Source of the DNA: CAWDPQ01 sp963804245
Lineage (GTDB): Bacteria; Acidobacteriota; Vicinamibacteria; Vicinamibacterales; 2-12-FULL-66-21
Direction of reading: 5' to 3'
Assembly (NCBI GenBank): GCA_963804245.1
Contig: CAWDPQ010000016.1
Span: forward strand, 1-64,000
Length of the DNA: 64,000 bases
The notes below the pieces were generated by a model. The model was not told the DNA's origin. It saw nothing but the letters and a program-made list of their open reading frames with translations, and did no database searches. The first letter of the stretch is position 1; every line of letters starts with the position of its first letter. Both the position numbers and the translations under genes were made by a program. Positions 44,607-52,068 of the stretch are shown piece after piece.

Positions 44607-45317
44607 TCAGGCCTTCCACGCCCGATGAATCGTCATCAGCCCGCCCAGCACCGGCAATGCCTCGCAGTGCCGAAATCCATTGTCGCGCGCGATGGAGCAG
44701 ACGCCCTGGCTCCCCGGCCAGCGTTTGATGGATTCGGGAATATACCGGTAGGTGTCGGCGTCGCCGTGCAGAATGGCTCCGAGTAGAGAGCCGACAATCG
44801 ATAGATAGGTCAGGTAGACGCCGCGAACGAAACCTCGTTCGGGCTTGTTGAAGTCGAGCGACAGCAGCACGCCATCGGCCCGCAGTACGCGCGCCGCTTC
44901 CTTGAACGCCTTCTCGAGCAGAGGCACATTGCGCAGACCGTAACTCGTGGTTATGAGATCGAAGCTCGCGTCCGGAAAAGGAAGCGCCATCATGTCGGCG
45001 GTGACGAACGCCACGCGCCGACCCGCGCGCTTCCGCGAAGCACGCTCGAGCATCGCGTGCGTGATGTCGAGCGCGATCACTTCTCTCGCGCCGCGATCGG
45101 CAACCTCGTAGGCAAGATCTCCCGTACCCGACGCCAGATCCAGGACGGCTTGGCCGGTAGCGTCGTGTAGGGAAGCGAGACGGCGTTTCCAGCGCCGATC
45201 CTGGCCGAAGGAGAGGAGAACCGTTATGAGGTCGTAGCGGGGCGCGATCGTCGAGAAGAGGCGGCGGACGTATTCACGCTTGCTCTCAGGTGAAGAGAAT
45301 CGCTTCTCCCACTTCAC
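44607..45317 (-). CDS. menG: Demethylmenaquinone methyltransferase MenG/UbiE
   Basis: The last step of menaquinone synthesis. The 236-residue SAM-dependent methyltransferase has YVRRLFSTIAPRYDLITVLL, SAM motif I VLDLASGTGDLAYEVADRG, MMALPFPDASFDLITTSYGL, RNVPLLEKAFKEAARVLRAD and the UbiE signature region YRYIPESIKRWPG. ATG 45317 is used. It complements mqnE and mqnD in the window; only this enzyme is needed if ubiquinone is absent, which is expected for this phylum. Confidence 0.93.
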   Translation of the reverse strand: MKWEKRFSSPESKREYVRRLFSTIAPRYDLITVLLSFGQDRRWKRRLASLHDATGQAVLDLASGTGDLAYEVADRGAREVIALDITHAMLERASRKRAGRRVAFVTADMMALPFPDASFDLITTSYGLRNVPLLEKAFKEAARVLRADGVLLSLDFNKPERGFVRGVYLTYLSIVGSLLGAILHGDADTYRYIPESIKRWPGSQGVCSIARDNGFRHCEALPVLGGLMTIHRAWKA

Positions 45318-45328
45318 GTCAACCCAAT

Positions 45329-45715
45329 TTACTCAATGACGATGGCGCCGTTCATCATCGCGGTGTGCGGGGTACAGGTGTACGAGGTCGAGCCGTTCGA
45401 GCCGCGCGGCACGCGGAACGTCACGGTGTCCTGTCCTTTGCCGTCGAGCACCTTGGTCGCCACGCTCCACGACTTGACGCTGAAGTCGTGAGACATTCCG
45501 CGATCCTCGTTGCGCAACGTCAAGCGCACCTGTTCGCCGGCGGCGAAGCGGAGAGCCGGATTCGGAGTGTTCTCACCGTCGACGTAGTAAGCCATGTTGC
45601 GGACGACGACCGTCACGTCGCGGACGGCCTCGCGAGACGACACGATGCGCGGCAGCATGACAGCGCCGCTAACCGCTACCGCAACGACGACCGCGATCCT
45701 GATGTATTTGCCCAT
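45329..45715 (-). CDS. Exported cupredoxin-like copper protein
   Basis: From ATG 45715 (MGKYIRIAVVVAVAVSGAVM) the 128-residue product has a signal anchor and a cupredoxin fold with NPALRFAAGEQVRLTLRNED, the first copper-ligand histidine in GMSHDFSVKSW and the C-terminal cluster YTCTPHTAMMNGAIVIE giving cysteine, histidine and methionine ligands. It starts five bases downstream of the ZIP permease stop on the same strand, so it is the third gene of the oxidase-permease-cupredoxin operon. Confidence 0.88.
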   Translation of the reverse strand: MGKYIRIAVVVAVAVSGAVMLPRIVSSREAVRDVTVVVRNMAYYVDGENTPNPALRFAAGEQVRLTLRNEDRGMSHDFSVKSWSVATKVLDGKGQDTVTFRVPRGSNGSTSYTCTPHTAMMNGAIVIE

Positions 45716-45719
45716 GATG

Positions 45720-46979
45720 TCAGCCAACCAACATTCCAGTTGCAAGCATGATGACGAATCCGGCGATCAACCCGCTGAGAATCGGACCGGACGCAAGCCG
45801 CTCCGCGAGCGATCCCGACGTTCCGATCTGTCGGCCGATCTGCAGCACAACCTGCGCGATCGCCCCCGCGCCCAAACCCAGGAACAACACCGCAAGCGTC
45901 GGCGAGTAGACCAGTCCGCCGACCCAGGCGCCGGCGATCGTGGGAAGGCCGCCGATCAAGCCGAGACGAGCCAGCGTCGCGATCGAGGGGCGTTCTTTGG
46001 CAATCGGCGCGATGATGGCCAGACCTTCCGTGGTGTTGTGCAGCGTGAAGCCAATCACCAGGAGCGTGCCCAACGCCGCCTCGCCAAGCGCAAACGCCGC
46101 TCCGATCGCGAGCCCTTCGCCAAAATTGTGAAGACCGATGCCCGTGGCAATCAGGAGCGCGAGCACCGCGCCTGCCGAACCGGACTGCTTGGCGTGCGAG
46201 CGCCGCGCCCGCAACCACGAGCCAAACGACTCGAGGGCCAGGTAGGCGAGACCGGCGGCGCCAACGAAAAGTGCCGTTCCCTGATACGACCCCGGCAGCA
46301 TGCCTGCCGCCTCGATGCCTTCGTGCGAAGCATCGACCAGCAAGAACGCCAGCAGACCGATCGTCAGCGCCAGCAGCACGTCAACACCGGTGCGGCCGAG
46401 TCTGGCGACCAGCGGAAACCAGAGCAGGCCGAGCGCCACGGGAATCACGCCGACGTACAAGCCAATCAACGTGAACGCCAGCAGGTGCCGGCCATCCGCG
46501 CGCGGCGTTTCGACCGCAACCGCAATCTCGTGCTCGAACGTCGTGCCCGTGGAGGTGACGAGCTTCACCAGGTGAGCTTCGCCTTCGACCCACGGGTACG
46601 GAATCGCGATCCCTGTCCGGCCTAGATGTCTCAGCGTCTGTCCATCTGTCGCGGTAAACGCCCAATACGCGTCATCCACCGTGACCTGCGCGATGGTCAC
46701 CGGATCCGGCCCGTCGTTGAGAACGGACAAGTGGATTCCGTCCGGCGTCAGCGTCGCGCGATCGATGACCAGCCGCTCGACGAGAGGCATGCCCTCAGGA
46801 CGGCCGACGCCGGGAGCGCCGGTGCGCACGAGCAGCGCGATGAGACCGGCCAGCAATACCAGCGGAACGAGTGTCGCGGCCCAAAATAGCCCCGACCGAT
46901 CCGAGCCGGTCTTCTGTGCGGGCGCCGCGGAACGGTCCCGAACGTCCGTCGCGTGCGACGAAGTCGTATCAGGTATCAC
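45720..46979 (-). CDS. ZIP-family metal permease with extra N-terminal domain
   Basis: ZIP proteins import divalent metals such as zinc, iron or manganese. GTG 46979 overlaps the oxidase end; the 419-residue product has a membrane segment (LFWAATLVPLVLLAGLIALL), an exposed beta-rich domain of about 120 residues (LTPDGIHLSVLNDGPDPVTI) absent from ordinary ZIPs, then the ZIP core with metal motifs GIGLHNFGEGLAIGAAF and GFTLHNTTEGLAIIAPI and DASHEGIEA. Co-transcription with a multicopper oxidase and cupredoxin and divergence from an MntR-type repressor point to Mn or Fe. Confidence 0.88.
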   Translation of the reverse strand: MIPDTTSSHATDVRDRSAAPAQKTGSDRSGLFWAATLVPLVLLAGLIALLVRTGAPGVGRPEGMPLVERLVIDRATLTPDGIHLSVLNDGPDPVTIAQVTVDDAYWAFTATDGQTLRHLGRTGIAIPYPWVEGEAHLVKLVTSTGTTFEHEIAVAVETPRADGRHLLAFTLIGLYVGVIPVALGLLWFPLVARLGRTGVDVLLALTIGLLAFLLVDASHEGIEAAGMLPGSYQGTALFVGAAGLAYLALESFGSWLRARRSHAKQSGSAGAVLALLIATGIGLHNFGEGLAIGAAFALGEAALGTLLVIGFTLHNTTEGLAIIAPIAKERPSIATLARLGLIGGLPTIAGAWVGGLVYSPTLAVLFLGLGAGAIAQVVLQIGRQIGTSGSLAERLASGPILSGLIAGFVIMLATGMLVG

Positions 46980-48021
46980 GGCGCGCTCCGACGGCCTCGA
47001 ACATGCCCATCCAGCCGAGCTCGGCGAACTCGCTCTGATGCGCATGGAACATGAAGCGACCGGGATATCGGAAACGTGTTTCGAGAATGGCGCGCTCCCC
47101 CTGACACATCATGATCGTGTCCGTCGTTTCCCCCGCCGACGTCGAGGTGCCGGTGCGGAACGTTTCGAAGAACATGCCGTGCAGGTGAAGGCTGTTCACC
47201 AGGTCGAATTCGGTGACGTTGATCAGGTACATCCGCACCAGGCGGCCAACCTCGGCGCGAATCGGATCGTGCATGTAGTGGTTCGCGATCGTATTGACCG
47301 CGTAGACCTCGTTGTCCGCGTCGAAGTTGGTGTCGAACCCGTTCATCATCATCACCAGCTCGTCGGCGGGTGGCCGGCCACCTTTGGGATCGACGATGAA
47401 CGCGCCGTACAGACCCTTGTGGATGTGGCGCTTCAACGGAAGCGCGTGGCAGTGGTAGAGATGCAAGCCGAATGGTTCGGCGTCGAACTCATAGACGAAC
47501 CGTTGACCGGGCATGACCTGATGCTCGGGCAGCGACCCGTCCATCTCCGGCGGATGCCAACCGTGGAAGTGGATCGTGTGCGGATGCGACCCCTGATTCA
47601 GGAAGTCGACGCGGATGCGATCGCCTTCCGTGGCGCGGATCGTCGGGCCCGGCACCTGTCCGTTGTAGGTCCACGCCGGGAAGTACACGCCCGGCGCGAT
47701 TTCAATTTCGCGGTCGATGGCGATGAGCTGATATTCGCGCAGCAGTGACCCGTCCGGGCGCTTCGTCTCGCGGTAGTATCGAGCCCGCTCGGCCTCGGGC
47801 CGATCGGAGAAGTTCCAGGCACGCAGATAGGTTGTCGGGTTGAAAACCTCGAGCGAGGCTCGTCCCACCGGGCCCGCCAGGTGAGCAGCATGCTGCATCG
47901 CCTCGGTCGAACTGCCGGCAGCAGTCTGGCCGCGCGCCGTTCGGCTGCCCACAAGCGCCGCCGTGGCCGCCGATCCAAGGCCGGCAAGCCGAAGCCAGGC
48001 GCGCCGGTTCAGGTCGCTCAT
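46969..48021 (-). CDS. Multicopper oxidase (two/three-domain) with Tat-like signal
   Basis: ATG 48021 (MSDLNRRAWLRLAGLGSAAT) gives a twin-arginine signal and an alanine-rich hydrophobic core. The 350-residue mature enzyme has the four copper motifs: HPHTIHFHGWHP, LHLYHCHALPLKRHIHKG, NSLHLHGMFFETF and FMFHAHQSEFAELGWMGMF. This length fits a two-domain oxidase, possibly trimeric, lacking the HCHxxxHxxxxM cysteine cluster of laccases in its usual form but with HCHALPLKRH. Substrate unknown; metal oxidation (Mn, Fe, Cu) is inferred from context. Confidence 0.9.
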   Translation of the reverse strand: MSDLNRRAWLRLAGLGSAATAALVGSRTARGQTAAGSSTEAMQHAAHLAGPVGRASLEVFNPTTYLRAWNFSDRPEAERARYYRETKRPDGSLLREYQLIAIDREIEIAPGVYFPAWTYNGQVPGPTIRATEGDRIRVDFLNQGSHPHTIHFHGWHPPEMDGSLPEHQVMPGQRFVYEFDAEPFGLHLYHCHALPLKRHIHKGLYGAFIVDPKGGRPPADELVMMMNGFDTNFDADNEVYAVNTIANHYMHDPIRAEVGRLVRMYLINVTEFDLVNSLHLHGMFFETFRTGTSTSAGETTDTIMMCQGERAILETRFRYPGRFMFHAHQSEFAELGWMGMFEAVGARRDT

Positions 48022-48033
48022 TCGTTCACCTTT

Positions 48034-48077
48034 TTGACAATTCAAAATAAACGATTGTATCCTCCAAAGTCAAGAGT
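48034..48077. promoter_or_regulatory. Divergent overlapping promoters between oxidase operon and mntR
   Basis: On the plus strand TTGACA (48034-48039) and TATCCT (48058-48063) are 18 bp apart, 15 bases before the repressor ATG. On the minus strand TTGACT (about 48072-48067) and a TTATTT box about 17 bp on face the oxidase gene. The two -35 boxes bracket an AT-rich centre that is a natural operator position for the metal repressor (inference). Confidence 0.6.
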
Positions 48078-48740
48078 ATGCTTCCCTCCCAAACGGTTGA
48101 GAACTACCTGAAGGCCATTTTGCTGGCCCAGACGGCCCTGTCCGAGGGCCAGGAGCTGGTACCGATGGGCCAACTCGCCTCGGCACTTGGGGTAGTGCCC
48201 GGCACGGCCACGACCATGGTCAAGGCGCTGGCGGAGTCCGGAATGGTGCGCTACGAGCCCTACGCCGGGGTCAGGCTGACCCGGGCGGGGGAGAAACTCG
48301 CCGCGCTGGTGCTGCGACGCCACCGACTGATCGAGTTGTTTCTCGTGAAGGTGATGGGGATGAGCTGGACCGAAGTGCACGACGAGGCGGAGAACCTGGA
48401 GCACGCCGTTTCCGATCGGCTGATCGACCGCATCGACGAGATGCTGGGCCGGCCCGAGGTCGATCCTCACGGTGACCCGATCCCCGACGCCGAAGGCACT
48501 GTCTATCGGCCGCAGTACGACACGCTGCTGACGTGCCCGTTGAACCAGCCGGTGCGGGTGAGCCGCGTGAGCGATCAGGACCGTGATTTCCTGCAGTTCA
48601 TCGAGCGGCACGATCTGAAACCAGGCGCCATCGTGCAGGTCGAAGAACGCGATCAGGCAGCCGACAGCGTGAGGCTCCGCGGTGCGCGCGAGTTCACGAT
48701 CGGCGCGCGCGCGGCGTCGAAAGTCCTGGTGCAGATCGCC
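48078..48740 (+). CDS. mntR: DtxR/MntR-family metal-dependent repressor (3' end disturbed)
   Basis: ATG 48078 starts MLPSQTVENYLKAILLAQTA. The winged-helix domain includes MGQLASALGVVPGTATTMVK and LAESGMVRYEPYAGVRLTRA; the dimerisation domain has the metal-ligand pattern RRHRLIELFLVKVMGMSWTE and EAENLEHAVSDRLIDRIDEM; a FeoA-like SH3 domain follows (QFIERHDLKPGAIVQVEERD). The family represses with Mn or Fe bound. The stop is lost: the frame runs on into the next gene because of nearby single-base shifts, and the natural C-terminus is probably around ASKVLVQIAV (48740). Confidence 0.87.
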
Positions 48741-49538
48741 GTGGCGGCTGCTCATCATCCTCGGGTTGCCCACGTCCGGCCTGGCACAGGACTGCATCTA
48801 CGTCCTCCGAACCGTTTGCGATCTCCGACAACTCATTCCTCGTGGAAGAAGCGTTCAACCAGGAAGCCGGCGTTTTTCAGAACATCTTCGGGCATGCTGC
48901 GCACCGACAATGCGTGGATACCGGCGTTCACGCAGGAGTGGCCGCTCGGTTCGCAGAAGCACCAGTTTTCCTACACGCTGGCGTGGTACAGCGTCGAGGG
49001 AGATTCCGGATTCGGCAACACACTCATCAACTATCGATATCAGGCGACGGTCGAGGGACCGGGTCGCCCGGCTTTTTCTCCCCGACTGAGCCTCGTTCTG
49101 CCCACCGGTGAGCTGGAAAGGGCCGAGGGGTTCCATAAGCCTGGGTTGGAAATCAACCTGCCGTTCAGCAAGCAGATGGGAGACATTTATTGGCACTGGA
49201 ACGCTGGGCTCACCTGGCTACCCAGCGTGGATGCCCTCTCGCCCGGCGGCGACAGCGCAAGCCTGGAGCGTCCGTTCATCGCCGGCAGCGCCATCTTCCG
49301 GCTCAAACCGATGTTCCATCTCATGCTCGAGAGCGTTCTGCAGTCCGTAGAAGCGAGGACCGTCGACGGCACGTCGCGGGCGGGCCTTTTCACGCTCTCA
49401 CCCGGCGCACGCGGCGGCTGGAACATCGGCGATCACCAGCTGGTTTTGGGATTTGCCGTTCCGGTGACGTGGGATGAAGAGCGGACCGAGACGGCCGCCT
49501 TCTTCTATCTGTCGTACGAGCTTCCCTTCAAGCGCTAG
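48741..49538 (+). pseudogene. Outer-membrane beta-barrel protein, multiply frameshifted at its start
   Basis: A signal peptide PWRLLIILGLPTSGLAQ is in one frame (about 48743-48793), SEPFAISDNSFLVEEAFNQE and AGVFQNIFG in a second, and from about 48895 the rest is in a third frame: FSYTLAWYSVEGDSGFGNTL, LVLPTGELERAEGFHKPGLE, GDIYWHWNAGLTWLPS and a terminal LSYELPFKR. Alternating aromatic strands and an aromatic C-terminal region suggest a small outer-membrane porin or transporter. It is fused in frame to the repressor only because of the shifts. Position suggests control by MntR. Confidence 0.65.
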
Positions 49539-49944
49539 ACGGGCTCTCGCTGTACGTGGCAAACGATGACGGTGTTTCCCACACCCGCACGGTGACAATG
49601 TCGACACCGAGCCGCCGGCCCTCGTCGTAGATTAGCTTCGCAATCCGCTCCACCGTCGGATTACTCTCGATGATGTACATCGGCTCGCCCAGCTCCCGCA
49701 GCGGTGCGACCAGCGGGTCATCGTGCCTGAGAATCATCTTGTGATCGAGCTCCCGATCAATCCAGCCCTTCACCACGCGCTTGATGTCGCTGAAGTCGGC
49801 GACCATGTTCCGACTGTCCAGTCGATCGGTTCGGACTTCGACTTCGACGACGGCATTGTGGCCGTGCGGATGCTTACAGACGCCGTCGTAGTCGAGCAGC
49901 CGGTGCCCGTAACAGAATTCGATCCGCTTGGTGACGAGATACAT
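49528..49944 (-). CDS. queD: 6-carboxytetrahydropterin synthase QueD family
   Basis: The enzyme makes 6-carboxytetrahydropterin in queuosine synthesis. The 138-residue product starts at ATG 49944; zinc ligands are the histidines of FCYGHRLLDYDGVCKHPHGH, with catalytic cysteine between them, and the conserved glutamate lies in SNPTVERIAKLIYDE. It is divergent from queC with only 10 bases between the starts. Its end overlaps the convergent outer-membrane gene by 11 bases. Confidence 0.92.
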   Translation of the reverse strand: MYLVTKRIEFCYGHRLLDYDGVCKHPHGHNAVVEVEVRTDRLDSRNMVADFSDIKRVVKGWIDRELDHKMILRHDDPLVAPLRELGEPMYIIESNPTVERIAKLIYDEGRRLGVDIVTVRVWETPSSFATYSESPSSA

Positions 49945-49954
49945 CCTGAAGACG

Positions 49955-50629
49955 ATGGTACAGAAGCGGGAGAATAAGGCGCAAGCGGTCGCTGTGCTGT
50001 GCTCGGCGGGACTCGACTCGGCGGTGCTGTTGGCCGAAACCGCCGCGAGAGGACGCGCGGTTCCAATCTACGTCGCAACCGGGCTCGCCTGGGAAGCGGC
50101 CGAGCGGCGGGCATTGGATCGCCTGGTCTCCGCTCTTCCCCATCGCGACAACGTGGCCGGAGTCGTCACGCTGCACGTGGACATGCGTGACGTTTATCCG
50201 GCGACGCATTGGGCAATCCGCGGCGAGGCACCCGCGTTCGACACGCCGGACGAGGACGTCTACCTCGAAGGGCGGAACATCGTCCTGCTCTCGAAAGCGG
50301 CCGTCTACATGGCGCGCGAACGTCTCGAGCGCATCCTGATCGGGCCGCTCGACGGCAATCCCTTTCCGGATGCCACGCCAGAGTTCTTCGCGGCGATGTC
50401 GAAGGCGCTCGGTCTTGGACTGGCGACGCCGATCACGATCGAGGCGCCGCTCCTGCGGGAATCCAAAGCCGACGTGATCCGCCGGGGGTTGGCGCTCGGC
50501 GTGCCCTTCGAGCTCACGTTGTCCTGCATGCAGCCCGTCGAGGGGAGGCACTGCGGGCGCTGCAGCAAGTGCCGCGAGCGTCAGGATGCCTTTCAGAGAG
50601 GTGGGAATGCACGGATCCGGCGAGGCTGA
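49955..50629 (+). CDS. queC: 7-cyano-7-deazaguanine synthase QueC family
   Basis: Converts 7-carboxy-7-deazaguanine to preQ0 using ATP and ammonia. ATG 49955 is chosen; the longer frame from 49928 would overlap queD. The 224-residue product has a PP-loop variant VAVLCSAGLDSAVLLAE, RNIVLLSKAAVYMARE, and zinc ligands CMQPVEGRHCGRCSKCRERQ near the C-terminus. The SAGLDS loop instead of SGGLDS is a mild deviation. Confidence 0.9.
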   Translation: MVQKRENKAQAVAVLCSAGLDSAVLLAETAARGRAVPIYVATGLAWEAAERRALDRLVSALPHRDNVAGVVTLHVDMRDVYPATHWAIRGEAPAFDTPDEDVYLEGRNIVLLSKAAVYMARERLERILIGPLDGNPFPDATPEFFAAMSKALGLGLATPITIEAPLLRESKADVIRRGLALGVPFELTLSCMQPVEGRHCGRCSKCRERQDAFQRGGNARIRRG

Positions 50630-50644
50630 ATGGGCCAGTCACGG

Positions 50645-50672
50645 CACGCCCGGCCTGAAGGGCGGGCCTACG
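50645..50672. repeat. Short palindromic repeat, CACGCCCG...CTACG family
   Basis: GCCCGGCCTGAAGGGCGGGC with flanking CAC and CTACG is a close copy of the element at 25117-25144. It sits between convergent queC and a DUF4097 lipoprotein gene, overlapping the latter's last codons, and may terminate both. Confidence 0.75.
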
Positions 50673-51564
50673 AAGGCCGCAGACGAATCGAACCGTCGCC
50701 GGTGCGAATGCGCAGCAGCTTGCCGCCCGACCCGAGGCGGCCACGCAGCGAGCGGCGATTCTCGGATCGATCGCCCTGGCCGTCGGAGTTGACGTCGAGA
50801 TCGTTGGCGATCAATCCATCGCCGGTGCGGGCGTCGACATCGGCGCCAAAGTCCGACGGCAGGTAGAGCGCGACGCCGCCGTCGCCGGTCGTGATCTCCC
50901 AGGCGTCGCTCATCACGGTTCCGGGCTCGGCGCGATACGTGATCGATCCATCACCGGTGTGCATCTTCACGGCGGTCAGTTTGCCGCTGACGTCGACGCC
51001 GCCATCGCCGGTGTCGAGATCCAGCGTGCCTTCGCTGCGCTCGACGGTGATCGAACCGTCACCCGTATGCAGACGCAGCTCGCCGGCGACATTGGCGGCG
51101 CGAATGCTGCCGTCGCCCGTGTGCAGGTCGATCTTGCCGTTCAGCCCATCGACGCGAATCGATCCATCTCCGGTCCGCGCGTTGACATCCGCGCGATGGG
51201 GCACCGAGACGATGAGGCGGGCGCTCGAGGAGTGGTGGAAGCCGAAGCCGGAGAAGGTCTCGGTGCGTGGCCGTTTGACCTCGACCAGGATGCGGTTGCC
51301 CTCCTGGCTGGACGTGACCTGGAGCGCGTCCACGTCTTCCTTCGTCGCCCCTCGCTTCTCGATCTCGACGACCACGTCGCGCTGATCCGACGAGCGAAGC
51401 TCGATCGAACCATCGAAGGTTGCGAGGTGTAAGTCCGGAACGCCCTTGAGGCTGAAGCGTTTCTCCTCCCGGACTATCTGACCCTGCGAATCGACGCTGA
51501 CCACGCAGCCGGAGGCGCCGGCGGCGGCCAGCACGAGGGTTCCGGAAAGGAGAAGAGACTTCAT
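50668..51564 (-). CDS. DUF4097-type beta-solenoid lipoprotein
   Basis: ATG 51564 (MKSLLLSGTLVLAAAGASGC) gives a lipoprotein signal with cysteine at 20. An ATG at 51588 is possible. The body has repeated TGDGSI / TGDGGV units every 17-25 residues (ARTGDGSIRVDGLNGKIDLH, LHTGDGSITVERSEG, DTGDGGVDVSG), which form a right-handed beta-solenoid in the DUF4097/adhesin-like family. Function is unknown; it probably sits at the cell surface or periplasm. The last unit encodes IRTGDGSIRLRPS. Confidence 0.85.
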   Translation of the reverse strand: MKSLLLSGTLVLAAAGASGCVVSVDSQGQIVREEKRFSLKGVPDLHLATFDGSIELRSSDQRDVVVEIEKRGATKEDVDALQVTSSQEGNRILVEVKRPRTETFSGFGFHHSSSARLIVSVPHRADVNARTGDGSIRVDGLNGKIDLHTGDGSIRAANVAGELRLHTGDGSITVERSEGTLDLDTGDGGVDVSGKLTAVKMHTGDGSITYRAEPGTVMSDAWEITTGDGGVALYLPSDFGADVDARTGDGLIANDLDVNSDGQGDRSENRRSLRGRLGSGGKLLRIRTGDGSIRLRPS

Positions 51565-51603
51565 ATTCAGGATAGACGGGGCTTTCATAGGAGGTGTTCC
51601 CTT

Positions 51604-51643
51604 GTCAGTCGCTAGTCGTTAGTCGTTTAGTCGTCAGTCATCA
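51604..51643. repeat. Short tandem degenerate repeat (AGTCGTT)
   Basis: GTCAGTCGCTAGTCGTTAGT followed by CGTTTAGTCGTCAGTCATCAG repeats a seven- to eight-base unit about five times. It overlaps the last codons of the DUF5615 gene and is another member of the simple intergenic repeats of this genome. Confidence 0.65.
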
Positions 51644-52061
51644 GGGTCCTGCCCGGACCATCGATATCCCAGTGCAGTTTACGTCCCTGCAAGGGCAATG
51701 GCGAGGCGCCCGCGGCGCGAAAAATTTCGCGATCGGCGCGCCGCAGCAGGCGGCACAGCCACCGCTCGTCCGGCACCGAGAACACGATGACCCCAGCCCC
51801 TTCGCCAGGTGGAAACGAGCGATCGTCCTCGTAGTCACGATCGAGGGTGATGAGAGTACGCCCTAGCTGGCGGGCGAGACGATAGTGCTCGATGTCGCGA
51901 GCGCGGCGCAGGTCCTCGTGTTCGATGACGAAGAGCACGTCCCAACCGAGGCGGGTGCGCATGTAGCCGACAACGCCGCTCGGGATGTTGGCGTCGGCGT
52001 AGACGCGGGGCTCCAGCGATTGTGCGGCGTGCGGTGCGAGCTCGGATGCGAGTGTCCCCAT
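51627..52061 (-). CDS. DUF5615 PIN-like protein
   Basis: From ATG 52061 (MGTLASELAPHAAQSLEPRV) the 144-residue product has the PIN-like pattern RVYADANIPSGVVGYMRTRL, DLRRARDIEHYRLARQLGRT and LITLDRDYEDDRSFPPGEGA, giving the acidic residues of the nuclease-like site. Such proteins often act with a DUF433 antitoxin, but none is adjacent; the preceding gene is deoxyhypusine-synthase-like, ending eight bases upstream, so they are probably co-transcribed. Confidence 0.8.
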   Translation of the reverse strand: MGTLASELAPHAAQSLEPRVYADANIPSGVVGYMRTRLGWDVLFVIEHEDLRRARDIEHYRLARQLGRTLITLDRDYEDDRSFPPGEGAGVIVFSVPDERWLCRLLRRADREIFRAAGASPLPLQGRKLHWDIDGPGRTLMTDD

Positions 52062-52068
52062 ACCGTCG

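Noticed and set aside
48078..49538. A 486-residue fusion of MntR repressor and outer-membrane barrel
   Set aside because: The barrel's signal peptide and N-terminal segment occur in the two other frames inside the supposed fusion, so the fusion is an artefact of shifts.
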